A program made the position numbers and the translations under genes. The notes below the pieces were generated by a model, which was not told the DNA's origin, ran no database searches, and saw only the letters and a list, made by a program, of their open reading frames with translations. Shown one piece after another: positions 44,282 through 53,298 of a stretch of 64,000 nt of DNA. Position 1 is the stretch's first letter, and every line of letters starts with the position of its first letter. The DNA comes from CAYMPH01 sp964529415 (GTDB taxonomy: Bacteria; Spirochaetota; UBA4802; UBA5550), in NCBI GenBank assembly GCA_964529415.1, contig CAZGWD010000005.1, forward strand, positions 1-64,000. Reading direction: 5' to 3'.

Positions 44282-45343
44282 CTAAACTAATTTTATTATA
44301 ATAGCAGTAATTATCAGATTCAGCAATGCTATAGGAACCAATACTTTCCATGAAAACTCCATCAGATGATCCACCCTGATTCTCGGGAATGTCCAGCGGA
44401 TCAGCATCAGAATCATTACCACTGCGTATGATTTTATCATAAACCACACAAACGGCGGTAGAACCGGGCCTCTCCAGCCTCCAAGGAAAAGAGTGGCTCC
44501 GATTGCACCTGCAATAAACAGGTTTGTAAATTCCGCCAGGAAGAAAAACGCGAATTTCATTGCGCTGTACTCGGTAAGAAAACCGGAAACAAGCTCTGAC
44601 TCAGCTTCAGGAAGATCAAACGGCGAGCGGTTTATCTCAGCATTGGATGCTATAAGAAAAATTATAAACCCAACAGGCTGCATCCATATATAACCTATAA
44701 AAGGCTGGGCTGCTATGATGTCACCCATTTTCATTGAACCTGTCAGCAGAACCACAGTGAGTATCACAAGCATGTTTGGTATCTCGTAGCTGACAATCTG
44801 CGCTGCGGAACGCATTCCGCCTATCAGAGAATATTTATTATTGGAAGACCATCCTGCCATAAGTATGCCGATTACAGCAAGACCTGTCACAGCAAGAAAA
44901 TACAGTATGCCGATATTAAGATCTGCCGGGATCATTCCTTTACCGAATGGCATTACAACAAAAGCAAGAAATGTCGATGACAGAACAATAAGCGGCGCAA
45001 GGAAAAATACAATCTTATCAGCAGCAAGAGGGTTAATGTCCTCTTTTACCAGGAGTTTAATCATGTCTGCGATAGTCTGAAAAACTCCAAACGGCCCTAC
45101 CCTGTTTGGTCCGTGCCTCAGCTGCATGCGCGCTGCAACTTTTCGCTCAAACCATATAATAAAAAGCGCGTTAAATGCAATAAACACTGCTACAACAGCG
45201 CCTGCAGCAAGCAGAAATAAAATATCAAGAAGTACAGGATGCATATTCCATGCGGACCATTTCTTATGGCCTTCAGTAAATATAAAGTTAAAAGCTTTTC
45301 CGCTGTCGTAAAAAAGATTATTTATAAATTCCATTGATGTCAT
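44282..45343 (-). CDS. nuoH: NADH-quinone oxidoreductase subunit H
   Basis: A 353-residue membrane subunit forming the quinone-access site. Motifs RMQLRHGPNRVGPFGVFQTI and SPFDLPEAESELVSGFLTEY are diagnostic. I chose ATG 45343, with GGTGA just upstream, over a TTG at 45358 inside nuoD. It therefore starts 4 nt after the nuoD stop. Confidence 0.96.
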   Translation of the reverse strand: MTSMEFINNLFYDSGKAFNFIFTEGHKKWSAWNMHPVLLDILFLLAAGAVVAVFIAFNALFIIWFERKVAARMQLRHGPNRVGPFGVFQTIADMIKLLVKEDINPLAADKIVFFLAPLIVLSSTFLAFVVMPFGKGMIPADLNIGILYFLAVTGLAVIGILMAGWSSNNKYSLIGGMRSAAQIVSYEIPNMLVILTVVLLTGSMKMGDIIAAQPFIGYIWMQPVGFIIFLIASNAEINRSPFDLPEAESELVSGFLTEYSAMKFAFFFLAEFTNLFIAGAIGATLFLGGWRGPVLPPFVWFMIKSYAVVMILMLIRWTFPRIRVDHLMEFSWKVLVPIALLNLIITAIIIKLV

Positions 45344-45347
45344 TTTA

Positions 45348-46475
45348 TCACCGGTCAATTTCAGGTATTACGAGATCAAGGCTTCCCATAACTGCAACTA
45401 TATCCGCAATCTTGAGGCCTATTATCATGTCTCTTAAACCGCTTAAGTTCGAGAAAGAAGGCACTCTCATTTTTACCCTGTAAGGCTTATCAGTGCCGTC
45501 GCTGACTATATAAAAACCAACCTCGCCGCGCGGACCTTCCACTGCTGCATAATATTCTCCCTTAGCCGGCCTGATAATCTTTGGTATTTTTGTCAAAATA
45601 TCACCCTCAGGGATATTCTGCATAGCCTGATTAAGGATACGAACAGACTGGCGCATTTCATCCATCCTGACCTTGCATCTGTCCCAGGTATCGCCGTTTT
45701 TTCCTGAAGGAATTTCAAAATCAAGCTGAGGGTAAATTGAATATGGCACATCGCGCCGAACGTCAATCTTTGCATCAGAGCCTCTTAAAGTCGGGCCTGT
45801 GAATCCGAATGATATGGCATTTTCTCTGCTGATAGATCCAACACCAACAGTCCTACTTTTAAAAATAACATTATTTATAAGAAGAGTTTCGTATTCCTGT
45901 ATTTTGTCATTAAAATGCCCGTTGAAGGCCTTAAGCTTTCTGAAAAATTCCGGAGGCATATCGTATTTAAACCCGCCGATACGAAGAGCGTTGTGTGTCA
46001 GGCGGTTGCCAGTCATCATCTCTATCATTGCAATCACCTCTTCCCTTTCGCGGAAGAGGTACAGGAGCGGAGTGAATGCGCCCATATCCATGCCAAACGC
46101 AGAAAGCCAGAGCAGGTGGCTCATGATTCTGTTGAGCTCAGCAAGTATAACGCGCATATATTCTGCGCGGGGCGGAGGTACCACACCCATAAGTTTTTCT
46201 ACAGCTATAACGTATGCAAAATTATTATTAACAGCCGAAAGGTAATCCGTCCTGTCTGTGAATGGAATTATCTGATCGTATCTTCTGTTCTCGAACATTT
46301 TTTCCATGCCGCGGTGTATATATCCGCAAACAGGAACAATGTCTTTTATAACCTCGCCGTCGAGTTTAAGCACTATCCTCAAGACTCCGTGAGTGCTGGG
46401 ATGCTGGGGCCCCATGTTCAGAATATATTCTTCAGTTGTCAGCTTTTCAAGAGTATATGGCAGTTTTTCAGGCAT
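45348..46475 (-). CDS. nuoD: NADH-quinone oxidoreductase subunit D
   Basis: A 375-residue 49-kDa-type subunit, with NuoB forming the quinone pocket. NMGPQHPSTHGVLRIVLKLD carries the quinone-binding histidine and GYIHRGMEK is typical. It is separate from NuoC (fused in some bacteria). Start overlaps the nuoC stop by 1 nt (TAATG). Confidence 0.97.
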   Translation of the reverse strand: MPEKLPYTLEKLTTEEYILNMGPQHPSTHGVLRIVLKLDGEVIKDIVPVCGYIHRGMEKMFENRRYDQIIPFTDRTDYLSAVNNNFAYVIAVEKLMGVVPPPRAEYMRVILAELNRIMSHLLWLSAFGMDMGAFTPLLYLFREREEVIAMIEMMTGNRLTHNALRIGGFKYDMPPEFFRKLKAFNGHFNDKIQEYETLLINNVIFKSRTVGVGSISRENAISFGFTGPTLRGSDAKIDVRRDVPYSIYPQLDFEIPSGKNGDTWDRCKVRMDEMRQSVRILNQAMQNIPEGDILTKIPKIIRPAKGEYYAAVEGPRGEVGFYIVSDGTDKPYRVKMRVPSFSNLSGLRDMIIGLKIADIVAVMGSLDLVIPEIDR

Positions 46476-46939
46476 TAATTCACTTCCGGTAATTTTATCA
46501 TATTTGGATGAGAGAAGTCCTTTCTTAAAGGGTTGCCTGTGAACCTGTCCGGCAGAAGTATACCTCGCGGATCAGGATGATTTAAAAAAGTTATGCCGAA
46601 CATTTCACCTGCCTCCCTCTCGTGCCATTCGGCAGTTTTATATATGTCAGATACAGTTGCTGTTTCCGGTTTGATCCTGTCGAGCTTTACCCTGATTGCA
46701 ATATTGTCCTTTGATGAATAAGAGAAGAACCGGTATATAACTTCTATAATATTTATTTCCGGCCAGTCAAGAGCAGTCATAAAATTCATATGATCAAAAT
46801 TCATATTATCGCGGAGAAATTCTATTACCTTGTGTACACTGTCTTTTTCCACTTCAATATTCAATACCCCGAATTCATCTCTTGAAGACACAGTTTTGAT
46901 TATGGCTGACACTTGATCCAGCATTTCCTGAGATGTCAT
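46475..46939 (-). CDS. nuoC: NADH-quinone oxidoreductase subunit C
   Basis: A 154-residue 30-kDa-type subunit. The signature WHEREAGEMFGITFLNHPDP, followed by GILLPDRFTGNPLRKDF, identifies it. Coupled by 1-nt overlaps to both nuoB and nuoD. Confidence 0.96.
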   Translation of the reverse strand: MTSQEMLDQVSAIIKTVSSRDEFGVLNIEVEKDSVHKVIEFLRDNMNFDHMNFMTALDWPEINIIEVIYRFFSYSSKDNIAIRVKLDRIKPETATVSDIYKTAEWHEREAGEMFGITFLNHPDPRGILLPDRFTGNPLRKDFSHPNMIKLPEVN

Positions 46940-47466
46940 TACACCTGTACTCCTGTGGTGATTTTCAATTTTTGGGATTTAATCTTTTTCTGAAGCTGCA
47001 TCAGGCCATGCAGCAGCGCTTCAGGCCTCGGAGGGCATCCAGGCACATAAACATCCACTGGAATAATAGTATCCACACCTTTAACTATTGTATAAGAGTC
47101 ATAAACATAAGGACCGCCGGATATGGCGCACGAGCCCATGGCAAGAACGTATTTCGTGTCAGGCATCTGATCATAAAGAGTCTTGATTGCTGGCACCATT
47201 TTTTCCGTGACTGTGCCTGCTACTACCATTAGATCAGATCTTCTCGGAGATGCTGAAGGAACCTCAAAACCGAATCTCGCCCAGTCATAGGACGATGCGC
47301 CTGTACCGAGCATTTCCATTGCGCAGCAGGCCAGGCCGAAAGTTAAAGTCCAGATTGAGTTTGCTCTTGCAGAGTTTATTGCCCACTCGAAAGATGTAAT
47401 AAGTATCTGTCCGCCTGGAATTTTATATATAATGCTGCTGTCTTTTATTCCATTAACTAATCCCAT
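46939..47466 (-). CDS. nuoB: NADH-quinone oxidoreductase subunit B
   Basis: A 175-residue subunit holding terminal cluster N2. Ligands C47, C48 (GLACCAMEM), C113 (GSCAISGG) and C144 (PGCPPRPEA) are all present. It reduces quinone with NuoD. Overlaps nuoA by 10 nt. Confidence 0.97.
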   Translation of the reverse strand: MGLVNGIKDSSIIYKIPGGQILITSFEWAINSARANSIWTLTFGLACCAMEMLGTGASSYDWARFGFEVPSASPRRSDLMVVAGTVTEKMVPAIKTLYDQMPDTKYVLAMGSCAISGGPYVYDSYTIVKGVDTIIPVDVYVPGCPPRPEALLHGLMQLQKKIKSQKLKITTGVQV

Positions 47467-47810
47467 TTAAGCGCTCCTTTCTTCCAGGCAAAGGCAAGAG
47501 CGAGAATCAAAATGAACATAAAAATAAGAGCTTCAAAAAGAGGCATGATGCCCGGGATAGATTTATAAACAACTGCCCAGGGAAAAAGAAAAACTGCTTC
47601 CACTGAGAACACAACATACATGAGCGCGAACACATAGAAACGTATATTATATTTAATTACAGCATTATCAGTTGGCTCTATGCCGCACTCATAAGTAGAA
47701 TCTTTAATCCTGTTGGGCCTGTAAGGCATCAGCAGCCTGTTCACTGCAACTCCGCCGGCAACAAATAAAACAGCGAAGAAAAGAAAAGATAATATCATTC
47801 CATATTCCAA
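47457..47810 (-). CDS. nuoA: NADH-quinone oxidoreductase subunit A
   Basis: A 117-residue subunit with three membrane helices; YECGIEP and FLFPWAVV are conserved. First gene of the operon. TTG start with GGAGG 8 nt upstream; an ATG lies 4 codons inside as an alternative. The operon lacks nuoE, nuoF and nuoG. Confidence 0.93.
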   Translation of the reverse strand: MEYGMILSFLFFAVLFVAGGVAVNRLLMPYRPNRIKDSTYECGIEPTDNAVIKYNIRFYVFALMYVVFSVEAVFLFPWAVVYKSIPGIMPLFEALIFMFILILALAFAWKKGALKWD

Positions 47811-47932
47811 AAGACAGCCTCCATATTAAAGCTCATGGAAAATTTTAAAACAAAATATTCTCATTCAATAAAAAATAAAAAATGAATAATGAATTTAATC
47901 CTTTAACTATAATATTCATCAATAAATTATAT

Positions 47933-47976
47933 ATAATAGTTATTATTAATAATAACTATTATCAATTTTTTGTCAA
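47933..47976 (-). promoter_or_regulatory. nuo promoter region with 30-bp perfect palindrome
   Basis: ATAATAGTTATTATT (47933-47947) is followed by its exact reverse complement (47948-47962), 123 bp before nuoA. On the minus strand TTGACA (47971-47976) and, 17 nt on, ATTATT (47948-47953) could be -35 and -10, so the palindrome would cover the -10. A third AATAGTTAT half-site lies just outside at 47975-47983. The composition resembles Fur/PerR-type boxes. The rest of 47811-48135 is AT-rich without genes. Confidence 0.6.
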
Positions 47977-48135
47977 TAGTTATAATGATTTTAGTTTTCT
48001 GCTGTTTTTTATAACCAGCTGCAATCAACTTTAATATGAGAATATTATCTTATAAAAATTATTTGACTTTCTCCTGTATTTTATATAAAAATGCCAAACT
48101 GCATTAAGCAATAAGAAACAGCGCCGGACAGCAAC

Positions 48136-48207
48136 GCGAGTGTAATTCAGTGGCAGAATGTCAGCTTCCCAAGCTGAACGTCGCCGGTTCAACTCCGGTC
48201 ACTCGCT
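48136..48207 (+). tRNA. tRNA-Gly (anticodon CCC)
   Basis: A complete cloverleaf: acceptor GCGAGTG pairs with CACTCGC, D arm ATTC/GAAT, anticodon stem TCAGC/GCTGA around loop TTCCCAA, T arm CCGG-TTCAACT-CCGG. Anticodon CCC reads GGG. CCA is not encoded. Confidence 0.95.
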
Positions 48208-48301
48208 CATAAATAAATTTATTATATATGCAGAATATAATTTTCTGTAAAACAAACAGACTGATAATTATAATTTTTTTAATTATCCACATAGAGGTTT
48301 T

Positions 48302-48847
48302 GTGAAATCTGCAAGTGAAATTCTTGTTAAAGAACATACTACAATACTGCTTTCATTGAATATACTTAATGAAATCTGCAACCGCATTATGGACGGAATT
48401 GATGTACCGGTTGAGGATATTATTTGGCTTTTAAATTTCCAGAAAATTTTCTCAGACAGGAATCATCATGGAAAAGAAGAAGGAATTTTTTATCCTACTC
48501 TTGAAAGATCCGGCATATCAATTGAAAGAAGCCCGATCGCAGTAATGCTCACTGATCATGATATGGGCAGGGGTTTTGTAAACCAGATGCTTGATTATTT
48601 AAATAAATCTCCGCTGAATAAATCTGAATTTATCAAACTGGCTCATGGTTATATCGCAACATTGAAATGGCATATTGAAAAAGAGAATAATATTCTATAT
48701 CCTTTGGGAGATAAATTTCTTTCTAAAAAAAAACAGAAAGAACTTTTTGAATCATTTGAATATTTTGATCTAAATGTAATGGGAAGGGAAAAGATGGCTG
48801 AACTTCGTGACAAACTGATTGATTTAAAGAAAAAGTATTTAAAATAA
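48302..48847 (+). CDS. Hemerythrin-like HHE domain protein
   Basis: A 181-residue four-helix-bundle protein with the di-iron ligand pattern: H15 in VKEHTTILL, H-x3-E in NHHGKEEGIFYP, H and D in LTDHDMG, and H-x3-E in WHIEKENNILYP. It probably binds oxygen or nitric oxide or stores iron in the cytoplasm. GTG start with AGAGG upstream. It stands alone between the tRNA and a nitroreductase. Confidence 0.9.
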   Translation: MKSASEILVKEHTTILLSLNILNEICNRIMDGIDVPVEDIIWLLNFQKIFSDRNHHGKEEGIFYPTLERSGISIERSPIAVMLTDHDMGRGFVNQMLDYLNKSPLNKSEFIKLAHGYIATLKWHIEKENNILYPLGDKFLSKKKQKELFESFEYFDLNVMGREKMAELRDKLIDLKKKYLK

Positions 48848-48936
48848 AATCATATTTCCTGGTATATTTTATTAAACAGATATTTTCAGCTGATTGATTT
48901 ATATGGAAATTACACTATAACTTATAGAGGCCTATT

Positions 48937-49503
48937 ATGGATTATAATGAACTTTTAATAAAACGCAGATCAATACGGAATTTTAAGGATGAATCCGTAT
49001 CAGAAGAAATTTTACAGGAAATAATCAGGGAGAGTACTCTGGCTCCGAATGCAAGCCATTCACAAAAGTGGAAATTTACTATAGTAAATGACAGAGATTT
49101 TATTAAACGCATTTCTGATGAAAGCAAGAGTAATATACTGAAAAGAATTGAAGACAACCCTGCGGATTATGCAAAAAAATACGAAACTATTCTGCGTAAT
49201 CCGGATTATAATGTATTTTATAATGCGCCTGCTCTTATAATTATTTCCGGCCCTGCTGATTATAAAAATCTTTTAATAGACTGTTCTCTATGTGCTTCTT
49301 ATATAATGTTTGGAGCAGCTGCCAGAGGTCTCGGTACCTGCTGGGTAAATCTCGGTTCTGATGTCCGCAATCCCGATCTCCGGGAAGAGCTCGGATTGAC
49401 TGATGGACTTAAAATTGTTGCACCTGTAATTACCGGTTATCCTGCATCAATCCCGCAGGCTCCGCGCAGGGAATCTCCAGTTATATTGAAGATAATCAGA
49501 TAA
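48937..49503 (+). CDS. Nitroreductase-family flavoprotein
   Basis: A 188-residue FMN-dependent reductase. IKRRSIRNFKDESVSEE is the FMN phosphate-binding start, APNASHSQKWKFTIV the next block, and FGAAARGLGTCWVNLGS the C-terminal signature. The substrate is unknown. A truncated, diverged copy of its 3' half lies at 52852-53109, and a second, distinct nitroreductase is at 60531. Confidence 0.92.
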   Translation: MDYNELLIKRRSIRNFKDESVSEEILQEIIRESTLAPNASHSQKWKFTIVNDRDFIKRISDESKSNILKRIEDNPADYAKKYETILRNPDYNVFYNAPALIIISGPADYKNLLIDCSLCASYIMFGAAARGLGTCWVNLGSDVRNPDLREELGLTDGLKIVAPVITGYPASIPQAPRRESPVILKIIR

Positions 49504-49608
49504 GCTGAATATTTAATTGAAAAAGTATTTCTTTTCAGTTAATTTCAGAAATTAATTTTCTAAACTGAAAACCTTCAGTTGCGTTAATGCAAATTACTTG
49601 TAATAAAA

Positions 49609-49642
49609 AAAGGATGGGCTTCTTGAAAACGGCCCATCCTTT
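49609..49642 (-). terminator. Terminator between nitroreductase and small exported protein
   Basis: AAAGGATGGGC (49609-49619) pairs perfectly with GCCCATCCTTT (49632-49642). On the minus strand a T-run follows, so it ends the small cysteine protein's transcript; it may also stop the nitroreductase from the other side. Confidence 0.85.
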
Positions 49643-49667
49643 ATAAATAATTCAAATACAAAAACTG

Positions 49668-49892
49668 CTACTTGGCTTTTTTCTTTTCTCTTTCTTTTAC
49701 ATTTTTATAACATTCATCATATTTTTTATCGTTCTCAATTTTTGCCTCTTTAGAACAAGCACCCCTTTGCAGGCATTTATCTTTGATTGATTTGCATTCC
49801 TTTACTGCAACAGTATCAGGTGATGAATAAGCATTCATCCCTACGAATAAAAAAGCAAAAAGCGTTGCAGATAAAATTAAAAATTTCTTCAT
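49668..49892 (-). CDS. Small exported cysteine-containing protein
   Basis: A 74-residue precursor with a signal peptide (MKKFLILSATLFAFLFVGMN). The mature 50 residues hold four cysteines (KECKS, DKCLQ, GACSK, DECYK) that could form two disulfides, and a very basic tail. I do not recognise a family. It has its own promoter with a palindrome, its own terminator and a GGAGGA Shine-Dalgarno, so it is a real, regulated monocistronic gene. Confidence 0.7.
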   Translation of the reverse strand: MKKFLILSATLFAFLFVGMNAYSSPDTVAVKECKSIKDKCLQRGACSKEAKIENDKKYDECYKNVKEREKKKAK

Positions 49893-49916
49893 AGCTGATC
49901 CTCCAATTTAAATATT

Positions 49917-49945
49917 TTTATAATACAAAATCGTATTATTTGCAA
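49917..49945 (-). promoter_or_regulatory. Promoter with palindromic operator for the small exported protein
   Basis: On the minus strand TTGCAA (49940-49945), 17 nt, TATAAA (49917-49922). ATAATAC (49920-49926) and GTATTAT (49933-49939) form a perfect inverted repeat filling the spacer. The remaining DNA to 50202 shows no gene. Confidence 0.55.
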
Positions 49946-50202
49946 TTATACTCAAAATAACATTTCAATATTTTTTATATGTCAAGAAAAATTATTTCCG
50001 TTTTAAAAACAAAAAGTTTTTCACAGAACATTGATATTCATCCTGGATTGAATCTTCTTTATTTCACAGTTAAGTTTTGCTGTCTATTTATAAAATCGTT
50101 ATATAGCCTTTATGAAATTCGCCGCCTCGTTCGAGAAATGTACTTGATTTAGCATCCGATTAGATTTAAGCTGTACTTTAAAAAGCATAAGCGGGGTTTA
50201 CC

Positions 50203-50811
50203 ATGACAATTTTTATTAACCTGATAAATATAGTTTATTATATAACGCTGATCGGCCTTTTGTATCAGATATTCATAAAACTGAAAAGCCAGAAACATTT
50301 TCGAGTACATTTTTTTCTTGTTCTGATTGCCTATATTGCAGCTGAATATTTTTCATATATCGGCAATATACGTCTCAGTGATGCTTTCTATGCCGTTGGA
50401 CACTGCGTAATTTGCATGTTTTTCGGCACAATCTTCGGAGGTAAGGCAGCCAGGATTGCTGTTGGGGCAATTGGTTTTGCATGCATTGTTGCATTCTCCG
50501 GATACTACTGGCCAGAGCATCTCCGCGGGCTTGATAATGTAAATATTATTTCTCTGTGTGTCATTGGTTTCTGCGCTTCAAATGCTTTGTCGTTTATTCT
50601 AAATAAAACGAAAAGCAGAATGCTATATATGTCGATATTTCTTACATCCGGAATCTGGATAGGCGGAACAATGATATTAAGTTTATCTTTAAACCGGAAC
50701 CTGGTAGTTGAATACGATTTTTACAGGTTTATTCCAAAACTAATTCTAATCTTTCTATTTACCCGCCTCATATACACTTACAAAACGAATAAATCTGATA
50801 CGGGATTGTAA
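50203..50811 (+). CDS. Integral membrane protein of unknown function
   Basis: A 202-residue protein with about six membrane segments, for example FINLINIVYYITLIGLLYQI, AYIAAEYFSYIGN and LILIFLFTRLIY. No family recognised. The ATG has a GCGGGG-type Shine-Dalgarno. Convergent with the XRE gene, 12 bp apart. Confidence 0.7.
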   Translation: MTIFINLINIVYYITLIGLLYQIFIKLKSQKHFRVHFFLVLIAYIAAEYFSYIGNIRLSDAFYAVGHCVICMFFGTIFGGKAARIAVGAIGFACIVAFSGYYWPEHLRGLDNVNIISLCVIGFCASNALSFILNKTKSRMLYMSIFLTSGIWIGGTMILSLSLNRNLVVEYDFYRFIPKLILIFLFTRLIYTYKTNKSDTGL

Positions 50812-50823
50812 ACCTGGATTGAA

Positions 50824-51165
50824 CTAGAAAATTTTACGCATGCCTATGATACCTGAAAAATTTTTCAGCAGCTGCTTCTGAACTTCTTCAGGCAGTGTAC
50901 GTAATTGTTCAAGGAAATCGAGATATTCCGGTTTTATCCAATCAGGCATTTGTTCATGTTTTTGTTCGGAATTATCATTAAAAAACTGTGCAAGCGGTAT
51001 ATTCAGAACACTGCATACCTTCAGTATACCCTCCAGAGGCGGAAAAGCCATACCCTCCCATTGTGAAAGGTTTGGTGCAGAAATCCCGATTTTTAATGCC
51101 ATATCCTTCTGAGATAATCCCCTTGTCTTGCGTAATTCCTTTAATTTACCACCGTAGTTTTCCAT
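50824..51165 (-). CDS. XRE-family transcriptional regulator
   Basis: A 113-residue protein with an N-terminal Cro/C1-type helix-turn-helix: LKELRKTRGLSQKDMALKIG and ISAPNLSQWE at about residues 8-36. The C-terminal part (PEYLDFLEQLRTLPEEVQKQ) may mediate dimerisation. Divergent from the lipoprotein gene; the shared AT-rich spacer contains two ATTAAAAAATT direct repeats that could be its sites. Confidence 0.88.
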   Translation of the reverse strand: MENYGGKLKELRKTRGLSQKDMALKIGISAPNLSQWEGMAFPPLEGILKVCSVLNIPLAQFFNDNSEQKHEQMPDWIKPEYLDFLEQLRTLPEEVQKQLLKNFSGIIGMRKIF

Positions 51166-51248
51166 AAATCCATTTAAAATGAATTATAAAAAAAAATACA
51201 TTAAAAAATTATTTTTATATTAAAAAATTGTTAATTTATTAAAAAAAG

Positions 51249-51277
51249 TTGACAAAATAATATCTTATTAATACATA
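51249..51277 (+). promoter_or_regulatory. Promoter of the lipoprotein gene
   Basis: TTGACA (51249-51254), a 17-nt spacer and TACATA (51272-51277), about 83 nt before the ATG. The repeats ATTAAAAAATT lie just upstream. Confidence 0.6.
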
Positions 51278-51359
51278 TAACTTAAAATAATAAGAATTTC
51301 TTAATTTTTTAATTTAATAGATTGATTTTACATGTATTTCTAATAAAACAGGGGGCATT

Positions 51360-52820
51360 ATGAAACAATATTTTAGTATTTTCTATATGGTATGTTTACT
51401 TGCATTCTCATTGAGCTGCGGTAAAATTGAAGAAATAACATCAGGCAGTCCAGCCGAAGCTACAGTTTCAATAGGTGGTAAACTTGATGGGTATTCAAGC
51501 GGTTCTTTAAATAATAGTTTATTTGATAAAATAACCGAATTCTTTCTAACCAGAGCATATGCAGCTCCAAATCTCAGATATATCCTGGCAGTACCGGTAA
51601 ATGGAGAAGATTTCTCTGTAGTAAAAAAAGTTGAAATTGGAAATGAAGGCAAATTCACTCTTAATCTGAATAAAAAGTATAATTATCTCCTGGTTATTGA
51701 AGAAAACGGAGTGTTGACAGATTATATCTCAATTGCAGCCGGTAGTGGAAACAAGTTAATTTTACTCCCGGTTTCAAATATTAAAGGAACCGCATTTGAT
51801 CTCGGAACTATAACACCTGGCGGTGTTTCTTCAATTACACTTGATGCATTGATCGCCCAAACAAGTCTTACCGATGCCGAGCTGCAGCAAATGGCTCTTC
51901 TTTCCGACGTTTATAAAAACATTGTTATTCAATTTCAAAATATGGATACGAATAATCCGGGTCAATCAATTTCCGCAAATATAAGGCATAATTTAAAGGG
52001 AGTTTATGCAGATATCAAGTCATCTAATCTTCCAACGGAACTATTTAGTTATCTCGTATCTGTCAGCTGCAGCAGAGGATATGAATTTGGTGACGAGTTT
52101 GATGATATTTATAATGTTAAATCATGTCTCATGTTATACCCAACTACCGGCTCTGCGACTTTCAAATATTTAGGGCCTAATGGAGAAACTCTAACCTTCG
52201 ATTCAACCCATAAAATGTTAACAGGTCCTTCATCTCCTGTAATACAATATAATAATTATAAAGGCTTTTTTACTTTGACTGGAGGAATATTTGTCAGTGA
52301 ACATATAGATAACTTAAATATCGAATTTTGCAGCCTTGCCTACGGTAATGGCATTTTACCTGAAAACTGGACAATGGAACTCTGGAAAAAGGCAAGCCCT
52401 TCTGCAACACCGGAAAAGACTTTAACGCGTTTATTTAATATTCCGAATACACTTCCAAAGGTTAATAATAAAGTAGTTGTATTTCTTCCTGAATTGAGAA
52501 TAACCACTGACAATGATAATAAAATTCAGCACGTTAATATTCAATGGAAACAATCTAACGGCACAGATTATATTAATGCTGCTCCTGAAGCTATGGCTGC
52601 ATTTATTGATGAATATGAAGTCAAGATTTATAATAATTATAATAATAGTTATAAAGAATTCAAAGATATTCGTTTCGGAGGAAGTGAAACGTTAATTGAT
52701 ATAAATTGCACTGATGTTAATGCAGTGTTTAATTCAGCAGACCCTGTCACAGGGGCCCAGAGTTTTATGGTTTTTTACAAAATGGGCGGTCAGGAATATT
52801 TTTTCAGCTGGAATAGATAA
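51360..52820 (+). CDS. Hypothetical lipoprotein
   Basis: A 486-residue protein with a lipoprotein signal (MKQYFSIFYMVCLLAFSLSC, lipobox ending at C20). The mature part starts with a disordered serine- and glycine-rich stretch and then looks beta-rich, possibly a carboxypeptidase-regulatory-like domain (YILAVPVNGEDFSVVKKVEI, GKFTLNLNKKYNYLLVI). No enzyme motif seen. It stands alone behind a consensus promoter opposite an XRE regulator. Outer-membrane or surface location is likely. Confidence 0.75.
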   Translation: MKQYFSIFYMVCLLAFSLSCGKIEEITSGSPAEATVSIGGKLDGYSSGSLNNSLFDKITEFFLTRAYAAPNLRYILAVPVNGEDFSVVKKVEIGNEGKFTLNLNKKYNYLLVIEENGVLTDYISIAAGSGNKLILLPVSNIKGTAFDLGTITPGGVSSITLDALIAQTSLTDAELQQMALLSDVYKNIVIQFQNMDTNNPGQSISANIRHNLKGVYADIKSSNLPTELFSYLVSVSCSRGYEFGDEFDDIYNVKSCLMLYPTTGSATFKYLGPNGETLTFDSTHKMLTGPSSPVIQYNNYKGFFTLTGGIFVSEHIDNLNIEFCSLAYGNGILPENWTMELWKKASPSATPEKTLTRLFNIPNTLPKVNNKVVVFLPELRITTDNDNKIQHVNIQWKQSNGTDYINAAPEAMAAFIDEYEVKIYNNYNNSYKEFKDIRFGGSETLIDINCTDVNAVFNSADPVTGAQSFMVFYKMGGQEYFFSWNR

Positions 52821-52851
52821 TAATTCGAGATGAAATATTATAATTAATTCA

Positions 52852-53109
52852 GACACTGCTGATTATAAAAATCTTCTGGCAGACTGCTCTCTATGTGCTG
52901 CTTATCTAATGTTTGGAGCAGCTGCCGGATATCTCTGCACATGCCGGGTAAATTTCTTTTCTGATGTCCGTAATCAAGGTCTTCGGGAGGAGCTCGAAAT
53001 GACTGATGAACTTAAAATAGCTGCACCCGTAATAACCGGTTATCCTGCATCAATCCCGCAAGCACCTCGAAGGGAATCTCCAGTTTTATTGAATATAATC
53101 AATTGTTAA
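52852..53109 (+). pseudogene. 5'-truncated nitroreductase duplicate
   Basis: From TGCTGATTATAAAAATCTT onward this matches the second half of the nitroreductase gene at 48937 (from about 49250), with substitutions such as GLGTCWVN to YLCTCRVN, and ends at the same C-terminal motif GYPASIPQAPRRESPV. The FMN-binding N-terminal half is absent, so it cannot be functional alone. The flanking lipoprotein and XRE genes lie between source and copy. Confidence 0.88.
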
Positions 53110-53298
53110 ATTCGAATAAAAATTATTGACTTCCGGATTTCCAAAAGATGTTATTTATTGATTTTTTTTGTATTTTTTTTCAATATTTATAAATAAATAT
53201 ATATAAGTATATTGTTGACATTAAAAGAAATAATAATCTAAATGAGTGATGAATAATTTATTTTTTATTCTATTTAATAAATTATCAAGGAGAAATTA

